In this document: piece by piece, positions 1 through 5,063 of the stretch
How the letters are laid out: each line of letters starts with the position of its first letter
Position numbering within the stretch: the stretch's first letter is position 1
Origin: Eggerthellaceae bacterium
GTDB taxonomy: Bacteria; Actinomycetota; Coriobacteriia; Coriobacteriales; Eggerthellaceae
Assembly (NCBI GenBank): GCA_900754495.1
Contig: CAAEDC010000019.1
Coordinates: 1-7,332, forward strand
Length of the DNA: 7,332 nucleotides
Reading direction: 5' to 3'
Notes under the pieces: generated by a model
Database searches by the model: none
What the model saw: the letters and a program-made list of their open reading frames with translations, nothing else
Told to the model about the DNA's origin: nothing
Made by a program: the position numbers and the translations under genes

Positions 1-1
1 G

Positions 2-46
2 GCGAGGAAGAAGGGCGTGAAGGGAGCGAAGAGCGTTGCTGCCTAG
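2..46 (+). CDS. Possible C-terminal tail of an upstream gene (partial)
   Basis: Reading from base 2 gives a short open stretch, ARKKGVKGAKSVAA, ending in TAG at 44-46. The Lys/Ala-rich tail is plausible for a protein C-terminus, but no family can be recognised from 14 residues. Frame 1 is also open, to a TAG at 49-51, and its sequence (EEEGREGSEERCC) looks less natural. The hairpin at 105-136 downstream fits the end of a + strand transcription unit. The assignment is weak because almost all of the gene would lie outside the window. Confidence 0.3.
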   Translation, partial: ARKKGVKGAKSVAA

Positions 47-104
47 GCTAGCCCCTTGTCACACAAACTACCGAAGCCTCGCTTTCGGCCATCTTGACGT
101 TATG

Positions 105-136
105 GCCCGATCCGTCAACGGATTGACGGATCGGGC
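105..136 (+). terminator. 14-bp perfect inverted repeat, likely terminator or operator
   Basis: Bases 105-118 (GCCCGATCCGTCAA) pair perfectly with 123-136 (TTGACGGATCGGGC) around a CGGA loop. The stem is followed by TTTGTGT, a short and imperfect T-run. This fits a rho-independent terminator for a gene entering from the left. The inner part (CCGTCAA-CGGA-TTGACGG) resembles the dyad at 145-163, so the site could instead, or also, be bound by the TetR protein encoded downstream. Confidence 0.5.
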
Positions 137-144
137 TTTGTGTC

Positions 145-163
145 GATTGACGACCCGTCAATC
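145..163. promoter_or_regulatory. Dyad GATTGAC-N5-GTCAATC, candidate TetR operator
   Basis: The 7-bp arms at 145-151 and 157-163 are perfect reverse complements separated by GACCC. The half-site core TTGAC/GTCAA recurs in the hairpin at 105-136, and TTGAC occurs again at 94-98. The dyad covers the -35 element of the candidate promoter for the TetR gene at 316, which is the usual arrangement for an autorepressing TetR operator. The sequence shows the dyad directly; which protein binds it is inferred. Confidence 0.4.
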
Positions 164-176
164 CGCGTCGTATCCT
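147..176 (+). promoter_or_regulatory. Candidate promoter for the TetR-DUF5692 unit
   Basis: A -35-like TTGACG (147-152) and a -10-like TATCCT (171-176) are separated by 18 bases. Transcription would start near 183, giving a leader of about 130 nt before the TetR start at 316. I see no recognisable riboswitch or other gene in that leader (183-315). The -35 lies inside the dyad at 145-163, so repression by occlusion would be possible. Confidence 0.4.
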
Positions 177-315
177 TCAGGCAACGCGATGCGGGGAGGG
201 CGCAGGCGCCGCAGCTTCGCCCCGCGAGTCCGGACGCAGGCACGTCCCGGATCCCGCAAACCACCGCATCGTTGCTGGACGCGCGCACCCAGCTTCGTAA
301 CGAGAGGGGGCTCCC

Positions 316-948
316 ATGCAGCCGCAGGATGCCAAGCCCACCGTCGCATCGCTCGACGGACGAGGCGCGCCCGCTGGCGCCATGGCCGCCCCGACGGGCA
401 ATCGGCGTGACGAGATCGTCGATGCCGCCCGGTCGCTGTACGAGGAGAAAGGGCTGTCGCGCACCACGATCCAAGACATCACCGCGCGCCTCGGCGTGAC
501 GCGGTCGCTGTTCTACCATTACTTCCCCAACAAGGATGCCGTCACCTCGGCGGTGCTGGATACCTACGTGGCGGACTTCGTGGAGGCCGTGCATTACTGG
601 GATAGGGAGCGCAAGGTCGGACAGATCGACGACGCGCTGGCGAGCGTGGTGAGGCTGTTGAGGCTGGGGTTGTTCGAGGACGGGTCGTTCCGGCACGCGC
701 TCGCGTCGGACGAGAACGCGTCGCTGTACCTCGAGTTCGTCAACCGTGTAGCCGATCGCGTCGCCACCTACATGGAGGAGCACACGGTCAAGGACTACGA
801 GGCGCTGCACCAGATCCGCATCGAGCACGTTCACGAGACGTTCTATGTGCTGGTGCTGGGGCTGGTGGGCTACCTGCGCCGCCATCCCGACGCCGATGAC
901 GAGATGCTCGCCGACCTCATCGCCCAGACGCTGCATCTGGATCGCTAA
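316..948 (+). CDS. TetR/AcrR family transcriptional regulator
   Basis: This 210-residue cytoplasmic protein is a one-component DNA-binding repressor (or occasionally activator) of the TetR family. Residues 30-46 (RRDEIVDAARSLYEEKG) form helix 1. Residues 51-74 carry the TetR helix-turn-helix, with the signature LFYHYFPNKDAV at 65-76. The C-terminal half (about 80-205) is the helical ligand-binding and dimerisation domain, which is too variable to predict a ligand. ATG 316 is chosen because AGAGGGGG lies at 303-310 with 5-nt spacing; the ATG at 382 has no good ribosome binding site. The choice leaves a 29-residue N-terminal extension before helix 1. The DUF5692 gene starts 42 bp downstream on the same strand, so the two probably form one transcription unit and the membrane protein is the likeliest target. 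Dyads at 105-136 and 145-163 may be autoregulatory sites. Confidence 0.88.
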   Translation: MQPQDAKPTVASLDGRGAPAGAMAAPTGNRRDEIVDAARSLYEEKGLSRTTIQDITARLGVTRSLFYHYFPNKDAVTSAVLDTYVADFVEAVHYWDRERKVGQIDDALASVVRLLRLGLFEDGSFRHALASDENASLYLEFVNRVADRVATYMEEHTVKDYEALHQIRIEHVHETFYVLVLGLVGYLRRHPDADDEMLADLIAQTLHLDR

Positions 949-963
949 CCCGCCCCGCCCTGA

Positions 964-983
964 CTCCTCGCCGTGGAGGAGGG
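964..983 (+). promoter_or_regulatory. Ribosome binding site inside a small hairpin
   Basis: CTCCTC (964-969) is the exact reverse complement of GAGGAG (976-981), with the 6-nt loop GCCGTG between them. The right arm is the core of the ribosome binding site GGAGGAGGG (975-983) for the DUF5692 gene at 991. In RNA this hairpin would hide the site, which could couple translation of the membrane protein to ribosomes leaving the TetR gene. The pairing is visible; a regulatory effect is inferred. Confidence 0.45.
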
Positions 984-990
984 ATCACCC

Positions 991-1989
991 ATGTTGTTCG
1001 ACGTCTATGGCGACACCGCCGTCTACCAGTGGATCGGATGGGCGATGGTGCTCATCGCGCTCATCCTGCTCAACGAGTTCGCACGCCGTTCGAAGGCGGG
1101 CGGCATCTTATGCTTCATCGTGGTGCCGTCTATCCTGACCGTGTACTTCATCGCGATCACGGTCTGCGCGGCGATGGGGCAGGAATGGGCGCTCAACAAC
1201 CCGACGTACCTGTACCAGGGAAGCTGGTTCCACTACGCCAAGCTCTACGCGGCGACCATCGGCTGCATCGGCTTCATGGCGCTCAAGTACCAGTGGGGCA
1301 GCATCGGCAAATCGCACTGGTTCAAGTGCTTCCCGTTCGTGATCGTGGCCATCAACATCCTCATCGCGGTGGTGAGCGATTTCGAAAGCGCCATCCGCGC
1401 ATGGGGCACCACCTGGGTGTCGGTCGAAGGCGTGACGCTTTACGGCGGCTGGCACAACGTGTTCAACGGCGTGGCGGGCATCATCAACATCCTATGCATG
1501 ACGGGCTGGTTCGGCATCTACATCTCCAAGAAGCGCCAGGACATGCTATGGCCCGACATGACGTGGGTGTTCATCATCGCCTACGACATCTGGAACTTCT
1601 GCTACACGTACAACTGTCTGCCGACTCACTCGTGGTACTGCGGTTTGGCGCTGCTGCTTGCGCCGACCATCGCCGCGTTCGCGTGGAACAAGGGCGGCTG
1701 GATCCAGAACCGCGCGTTCACGCTGTCGATCTGGTGCATGTTCTGCCAGGTGTGCCCGATGTTCGCCAACGACTCGATCTTCGCGGTGCAGTCGGTCAAC
1801 AACCCCGACGTCAACCTGGCCGTGTCGGTGGTGGCGCTGGTCGCCAACGTGCTGGCGCTGGGCTACATCGTCTACCGCAGCAAGAAGCTGGGCGTGAACC
1901 CGTACATGAAGGAAGTGTTCGTGGGCACGAAGGACTACGAGAAGGCCATGAAGCGCCGCGCGAGCGACGAGGAGCTGGCGACGGCGTAG
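991..1989 (+). CDS. DUF5692 family multi-pass membrane protein
   Basis: This 332-residue integral membrane protein of unknown function matches my memory of the DUF5692 family, common in Eggerthella-type gut actinobacteria. Hydrophobic spans lie near residues 12-30, 38-60, 83-101, 113-129, 158-179, 190-206, 215-232, 243-258 and 275-295, suggesting eight or nine membrane helices. Notable stretches are HYAKLYAATIGCIGFMALKY (81-100), YGGWHNVFNGVAG (151-163) and WPDMTWVFIIAYDIWNFCYT (187-206). The hydrophilic tail (about 297-332) is Lys/Glu-rich and probably cytoplasmic. It is unusually rich in Trp, Tyr and Cys. ATG 991 is chosen because GGAGGAGGG ends 7 nt upstream; the in-frame GTG at 973 lies at the edge of that site and would add six unlikely residues. 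It follows a TetR gene by 42 bp and precedes another by about 200 bp, suggesting ligand-controlled expression. No transport or enzymatic motif is recognisable. Confidence 0.85.
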   Translation: MLFDVYGDTAVYQWIGWAMVLIALILLNEFARRSKAGGILCFIVVPSILTVYFIAITVCAAMGQEWALNNPTYLYQGSWFHYAKLYAATIGCIGFMALKYQWGSIGKSHWFKCFPFVIVAINILIAVVSDFESAIRAWGTTWVSVEGVTLYGGWHNVFNGVAGIINILCMTGWFGIYISKKRQDMLWPDMTWVFIIAYDIWNFCYTYNCLPTHSWYCGLALLLAPTIAAFAWNKGGWIQNRAFTLSIWCMFCQVCPMFANDSIFAVQSVNNPDVNLAVSVVALVANVLALGYIVYRSKKLGVNPYMKEVFVGTKDYEKAMKRRASDEELATA

Positions 1990-2028
1990 CGAGACGGGTT
2001 TTGCGGCTGCTGCGAGCTGCTCGATGGC

Positions 2029-2082
2029 TTGATTCTTGCGAGTAACATTTGTAAGATAGAATACAGTTGTAAGATAATATAG
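2029..2082 (+). promoter_or_regulatory. AT-rich promoter island with 10-bp direct repeat
   Basis: This stretch is sharply more AT-rich than its surroundings. TTGATT (2029-2034) and TAAGAT (2052-2057) are spaced by 17 bases. A second possible pair is TTGTAA (2049-2054) with GATAAT (2073-2078), 18 bases apart. The decamer TTGTAAGATA occurs at 2049-2058 and again at 2067-2076, an 18-bp period. Repeats of this kind over a promoter suggest regulator binding. The promoter would drive the TetR gene at 2193. Which hexamer pair is used cannot be decided from the sequence. Confidence 0.5.
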
Positions 2083-2145
2083 ATCGGCCGAACGGGCTGT
2101 GACCGGGAAAAACGCGATCGGTCATACCGCAAGGCCGATCTTTTG
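2081..2145 (+). promoter_or_regulatory. Nested hairpin leader before the second TetR gene
   Basis: AGATCGGCC (2081-2089) pairs perfectly with GGCCGATCT (2133-2141). Inside, TGACCG (2100-2105) pairs with CGGTCA (2119-2124). The outer stem ends in a T-run (2141-2144), so the structure could terminate transcription coming from the DUF5692 gene, or act as an attenuator in the leader of the TetR gene, since it lies directly after the promoter island. I could not match it to a known riboswitch class. Confidence 0.45.
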
Positions 2146-2192
2146 GCGTTCGTGCGAGTAGCAGAGGGCGGGCGGGAAGACGGGAGAGCTTC

Positions 2193-2732
2193 GTGGACAG
2201 GCGCATCCAGAAGAGCCGGGCGGCGTTCCGACGGGCGCTCGAGGAGCTGTCGGCCGAGAAGCCGTTCGAGAAGATCACCGTCAGCGAGATCTGCGCGCGC
2301 GCCGACATGAGCCGTCCGGCGTTCTACGACAACTACCGCGACAAGCAGGCGCTGCTCCACGACGTGATGCTGCGCAGCCTCGAGGGGTTCGCGCGGGCGT
2401 CCGAGACGGCGCCGGCGGCGTTCTTCGAGGAGGCGCTGCGCGTTGCCCGCGGCAGCGCGGTGCTGCGCCGCAACATCGCGGCGAGGAGCGTGGGCGGCGA
2501 GCTGATGGCGGCGCTCGACAACCTGTTCATCCGCTACCTCGGCTACATGGTCGAGCATCACGGCTGGCGCCAGCGCGACAGCCGCGTCGCCGCCGAGGCC
2601 GCGCTCGTGTACGTGGCGCGCGGCCTCGGCGGCGTCATGGACCTCTGGGTGCGCGGCGGCTGCGCCGAGAAGGAGCGCGACGTCGCCCGCGCGATGGCCC
2701 GTCTCGTCGAGGGGGCGTACCAGACCGCGTAG
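2193..2732 (+). CDS. Short TetR/AcrR family transcriptional regulator
   Basis: This 179-residue cytoplasmic TetR-type regulator begins MDRRIQKSRAAFRRALEEL. The DNA-binding region spans about residues 5-55, with ITVSEICARADMSRPAFYDN at 28-47 followed by YRDKQALL. It is at the short end for the family. The C-terminal half, including a Gly-rich GLGGVMDLWVRGGC segment near 145-158, resembles the TetR_C_8 type found in DhaS-like regulators; that subfamily call is from memory and tentative. The GTG start at 2193 is chosen because GGGAGA lies at 2182-2187, 5 nt upstream, and the protein begins right at the expected first helix. No target gene directly follows it in an operon. It may act on itself, through the repeats at 2049-2076, or on the DUF5692 gene upstream. 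Its last codons lie within an imperfect repeat that is copied downstream. Confidence 0.85.
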   Translation: MDRRIQKSRAAFRRALEELSAEKPFEKITVSEICARADMSRPAFYDNYRDKQALLHDVMLRSLEGFARASETAPAAFFEEALRVARGSAVLRRNIAARSVGGELMAALDNLFIRYLGYMVEHHGWRQRDSRVAAEAALVYVARGLGGVMDLWVRGGCAEKERDVARAMARLVEGAYQTA

Positions 2733-2843
2733 CGCGCTGTCGGTGTGCCGGGACATCTGGCTGCCCTGCGGGGCGCGCCGCGAACATGCCAGACCGCGTA
2801 GCACGCTGCGGACACGCCGGAGCGCAGCGCCTTGCGGGGCGCG
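2720..2843 (+). repeat. Imperfect tandem repeat spanning the end of the TetR gene
   Basis: Bases 2720-2739 (the last TetR codons and stop) recur at 2789-2808 with one mismatch, an offset of 69 bp. Further along, CCCTGCGGGGCGCG (2764-2777) recurs as CCTTGCGGGGCGCG (2830-2843), an offset of 66 bp. The stretch between these blocks has diverged. A weaker echo, CCCTGCAGAGCGCG, sits near 2860-2873. The second unit can fold CGCTGCG (2804-2810) against CGCAGCG (2823-2829). The repeat fills most of the 205-bp gap before the macro-domain gene, and no gene is visible there. Confidence 0.6.
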
Positions 2844-2861
2844 ACGTATCGTCGGCGGCCC

Positions 2862-2890
2862 TGCAGAGCGCGCCTCGGGTGCGATACAAT
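2862..2890 (+). promoter_or_regulatory. Candidate promoter for the macro-domain gene
   Basis: A good -10 element, TACAAT (2885-2890), lies 47 bp before the gene start. The best -35 at 17-nt spacing is the poor TGCAGA (2862-2867). The same -10 hexamer appears in front of the nitroreductase gene. Transcription would start near 2897, giving a leader of about 40 nt. Confidence 0.45.
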
Positions 2891-2937
2891 TCCGACGAGG
2901 CCAGAGCTCGATCCATCCGTCCGCAAGGAGGCCCCTC

Positions 2938-4053
2938 ATGCCGTTCCTCATCGTCCGCGACGACATCGCGCGGGTATCCGCCGACGCCATAGTCAACGCC
3001 GCCAACACGCGGCTGCAGGCGGGCGGAGGCGTGTGCGGCGCGCTGTTCGCGGCGTCAGGCGCGGCGGACATGCAGGCGGCATGCGACGCGATCGGCGGCT
3101 GTCCCACGGGAAGCGCGGTGAGCACGCCGGCGTTCGCGTTGGATGCCACGTGGGTCATCCACGCCGTCGGGCCGATCTGGCGCGGCGGGCTGTCGGGCGA
3201 GCGCGAGGCGCTGCGCAGCTGCTATCGCAGCGTGTTCGCCGAGGCGGAGCGGCTGGGCGCGCGGTCGGTGGCGTACCCGCTCATCTCCGCGGGCATCTAC
3301 GGGTTTCCGGTCGACGAGGCGCTCGCCATCGCGCGCGAGGAGACCGAGGCGTTCCTGCGTGTCCATGAGGACGTCTCCGTCACGCTGGTGATGTTCGATC
3401 GCGCGACCGTGCGCGCGGGCGGCGAGCAGTTCGACGAGATCGACGAGTACATCGACGACGAGTACGTCGAGGCGAGCCCCCATATGCGCCGCCGTGCGGA
3501 GCGGCTCGCGGTCGAGGCATGGGATGCCGCCGCCCCGGGCGGGCATGCTGACAGCGCCCCGGGCGGGCTTGCGGATGCCGGCGCTCCAAGCGGGTATGCT
3601 GACGGCGCCGCCCCCGAGGCGTTCGCCGCCGCGTTCGGCGGGGAGGCTGTCTGCGCCGCGCTCTCCGCCGCCGCGCCGCGCGAGCTGGACGATCTGCTGT
3701 CCAACCTGGACGCGTCGTTCTCCGAAACATTGCTCGCCCTGATCGACGAGCGCGGGATGACCGATGCCGAGGTCTACCACCGCGCCAACCTCAGCCGCCA
3801 GCTGTTCTCCAAGATCCGCTCCAACCGCGCCTACCGCCCCACCAAGCCGACGGCGGTCGCGCTCGCCGTCGCGTTGGAGCTCGATCCCCGCCAGACGCAG
3901 GATTTGCTGGGCCGCGCCGGGCTCGCGCTCTCGCGCAGCAGCAAGTTCGACGTGATCGTGCGGTTCTTCCTGGAGCGCGGCGTCCACGACGTGTTCCGCA
4001 TCAACGAGGCGCTGTTCGCCTACGACCAGCCGCTTCTGGGCTCGATGGGGTAG
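2938..4053 (+). CDS. Macro-domain protein with C-terminal HTH-like domain
   Basis: This 371-residue cytoplasmic protein has two domains. Residues 1-155 are a macro domain, the fold that binds ADP-ribose and its derivatives: DAIVNAAN (16-23), GGGVCGALF (29-37), GGCPTGSAVSTPAF (53-66), VIHAVGPIW (73-81) and YPLISAGIYGFP (113-124). Hydrolytic MacroD/YmdB enzymes have Asp in the GGGVDG motif, where this protein has Cys33, so catalysis is uncertain. A conserved-looking acidic bridge, FDEIDEYIDDEYVEA (165-179), follows, then a low-complexity Ala/Gly/Pro linker (about 195-245). Residues 258-368 (start FSETLLALIDERGMTD) are an XRE-like helical domain with RANLSRQLFSKIRSN (282-296), ending INEALFAYDQPLLG; I recall this domain from gut Firmicutes macro proteins. 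ATG 2938 has a strong AAGGAGG at 2925-2931. The VWA gene follows 115 bp downstream. Role inferred: sensing an ADP-ribose-type signal and acting on nucleic acid or a partner protein. Confidence 0.87.
   Translation: MPFLIVRDDIARVSADAIVNAANTRLQAGGGVCGALFAASGAADMQAACDAIGGCPTGSAVSTPAFALDATWVIHAVGPIWRGGLSGEREALRSCYRSVFAEAERLGARSVAYPLISAGIYGFPVDEALAIAREETEAFLRVHEDVSVTLVMFDRATVRAGGEQFDEIDEYIDDEYVEASPHMRRRAERLAVEAWDAAAPGGHADSAPGGLADAGAPSGYADGAAPEAFAAAFGGEAVCAALSAAAPRELDDLLSNLDASFSETLLALIDERGMTDAEVYHRANLSRQLFSKIRSNRAYRPTKPTAVALAVALELDPRQTQDLLGRAGLALSRSSKFDVIVRFFLERGVHDVFRINEALFAYDQPLLGSMG
3532..3606 (+). repeat. Three degenerate in-frame repeats in the macro-protein linker
   Basis: The linker contains three related units: APGGHADS (3532-3555), APGGLADAG (3556-3582) and APSGYADG (3583-3606). 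They look like a small tandem expansion in coding DNA between the macro and HTH-like domains. The reading frame is kept, so the domains stay joined by a flexible, unstructured hinge. Confidence 0.6.
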
Positions 4054-4074
4054 CGGGCAAGCCTGTCGGCCTTG

Positions 4075-4121
4075 CGCGCGCCGGATGTCCCCTGGCGGTT
4101 TACCTGCCGGGACGGCGCGCG
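4075..4121 (+). promoter_or_regulatory. Long bulged hairpin between macro and VWA genes
   Basis: CGCGCGCC (4075-4082) pairs with GGCGCGCG (4114-4121). After a 4-nt bulge, GTCCC (4087-4091) pairs with GGGAC (4109-4113), and after a 2-nt bulge GGC (4094-4096) pairs with GCC (4106-4108). There is no T-run, so this is not a typical intrinsic terminator. It may stabilise an mRNA end, pause transcription, or modulate read-through into the VWA gene. Confidence 0.45.
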
Positions 4122-4134
4122 GCGTAACCTCTGA

Positions 4135-4152
4135 GGTGCAAAGGAAAGCACC
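4135..4152 (+). promoter_or_regulatory. Small hairpin next to the VWA ribosome binding site
   Basis: GGTGC (4135-4139) pairs with GCACC (4148-4152) around the loop AAAGGAAA. The ribosome binding site AAGGAGG starts only 5 nt later, at 4157. The loop is itself Shine-Dalgarno-like. Overlapping this, ACCTC-T-GAGGT (4127-4137) is a second, competing short palindrome. Alternative folding here could affect translation; this is inference. Confidence 0.3.
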
Positions 4153-4168
4153 GACGAAGGAGGCCGCC

Positions 4169-4990
4169 ATGAAGAACGCCAAGCAGAATGCCAAGACGCA
4201 CGCCGCGGCGAACGCTGCCACGCATGCTGCGACGAGCGCCAAGCAGGACATCGCCACGCAGATCCCGTACACCGGCGTAGCCGTCCAAGATGAGTACGTG
4301 CCCCATGCCGCCGACGGCAGGACGCCCCTTCCGCCCCAGGAGGGCCCGCGCGTCGAGATCGTCTTCATCCTGGATGCGAGCGGGTCGATGCACCACCTGA
4401 CCACCGACACCATCGGCGGGTTCAACGCGCTGCTGGAGAAGAACCGCGAGGAGCCCGGCGAGGCCACGGTGACGACCATCCTGTTCAACCACAAGGCGCG
4501 CATCATTCACAACCGCATCGACATCCGCGAGGTGCCGCCCCTCACGCGCAAGGAATACTGCTGCGACGGCTGCACGGCGCTGCTGGACGCGGTGGGCGAC
4601 GCGATCGAGCGCATCGACCTGGTGCAGAGCGTGCAGCCCGCGGGCTACAAGGCCGACAAGGTGCTGTTCGCCATCACGACGGACGGGCTGGAGAACGCGA
4701 GCCGCCGGTTCACGTACCGCCGCGTCAAGCGCCTGATCGAACAGCATCGCGAGAGGGGATGGGAGTTCCTGTTCATCGGCGCCAACATCGACGCCGCCGC
4801 CGAGGCGGAGAACCTGGGCATCGCGCCCGAGTGCGCCGCCGGCTACGTCGCCGACGACGCCGGCACGGAGGTGCTCTACAGCGCGATGAGCGAGGCCGTC
4901 GCCAACGTCCGCGCCGCCCGCCCCGCAGCCGCCGGCGCCTGGCGTGCCAGCCTTGATGAGGACGTCAAAACCCGTGGCGGGAAGAGGTAA
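4169..4990 (+). CDS. VWA domain protein with intact MIDAS site
   Basis: This 273-residue protein has a single von Willebrand factor A domain, a metal-dependent protein-interaction fold. The metal (MIDAS) residues are visible: D69-x-S71-x-S73 in FILDASGSM, T136 in GCTALLD, and D172 in TTDGLEN. Further family landmarks are DTIGGFNALLEKN (80-92), TILFNHKARIIHNRIDI (103-119), PLTRKEYCCDGC (124-135), and GWEFLFIGANIDA (197-209). The N-terminal 30 residues are low complexity (Ala, Lys, Asn, Thr, His) with no hydrophobic core, so there is no signal peptide or membrane anchor, and the protein should be cytoplasmic. ATG 4169 is supported by AAGGAGG at 4157-4163 with 5-nt spacing; the upstream in-frame start near 4085 is unsupported. 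It lies downstream of the macro-HTH gene on the same strand and probably works with it. Such stand-alone VWA proteins resemble those in Ter-type stress loci, but no terD, kinase or phosphatase gene is in this window. Confidence 0.87.
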   Translation: MKNAKQNAKTHAAANAATHAATSAKQDIATQIPYTGVAVQDEYVPHAADGRTPLPPQEGPRVEIVFILDASGSMHHLTTDTIGGFNALLEKNREEPGEATVTTILFNHKARIIHNRIDIREVPPLTRKEYCCDGCTALLDAVGDAIERIDLVQSVQPAGYKADKVLFAITTDGLENASRRFTYRRVKRLIEQHRERGWEFLFIGANIDAAAEAENLGIAPECAAGYVADDAGTEVLYSAMSEAVANVRAARPAAAGAWRASLDEDVKTRGGKR

Positions 4991-5063
4991 GGGGAAGGCA
5001 ACTTGTGCATAATACGCACAGGTCTACCCTTGTTGCGCGATGTCGCCCGAAGGGGAGCCGCCC
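4991..5063. other. Convergent gap between VWA and nitroreductase genes
   Basis: The two genes end facing each other 73 bp apart. Two short inverted repeats are visible: TGTGC (5004-5008) with GCACA (5016-5020), and AGGGG (5051-5055) with CCCCT (5061-5065), the latter overlapping the nitroreductase stop. Neither is followed by a T-run, so a terminator function on either strand is only a guess. Confidence 0.3.

Noticed and set aside
115..936. Long minus-strand open frame of 273 codons opposite the TetR gene
   Set aside because: It mirrors the real TetR frame. Its product is Arg/His/Val-rich with no domain, as expected for the shadow of a GC-rich gene.
2081..2145. Known riboswitch (ZTP, guanidine, fluoride, THF or c-di-GMP type)
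   Set aside because: The conserved loop sequences of these classes, as I know them, are not present. Only stem complementarity can be supported.
2743..2937. Upstream extension of the macro-domain protein
   Set aside because: The added residues lie in the repeat gap, have no ribosome binding site and would precede the natural macro-domain start. AAGGAGG at 2925-2931 fixes the start at 2938.
1935..3158. Minus-strand open frame of 407 codons across the second TetR gene
   Set aside because: It runs over the clear TetR gene, the repeat gap and the macro-domain start. The product is low complexity and has no recognisable motif.
4085..4168. Upstream extension of the VWA protein
   Set aside because: It would be translated through the spacer hairpins without a ribosome binding site, while ATG 4169 has a strong one.
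3055..4506. Minus-strand open frame of 483 codons opposite the macro and VWA genes
   Set aside because: It is antisense to two proteins with strong family motifs and has no start signal. It is explained by codon bias.
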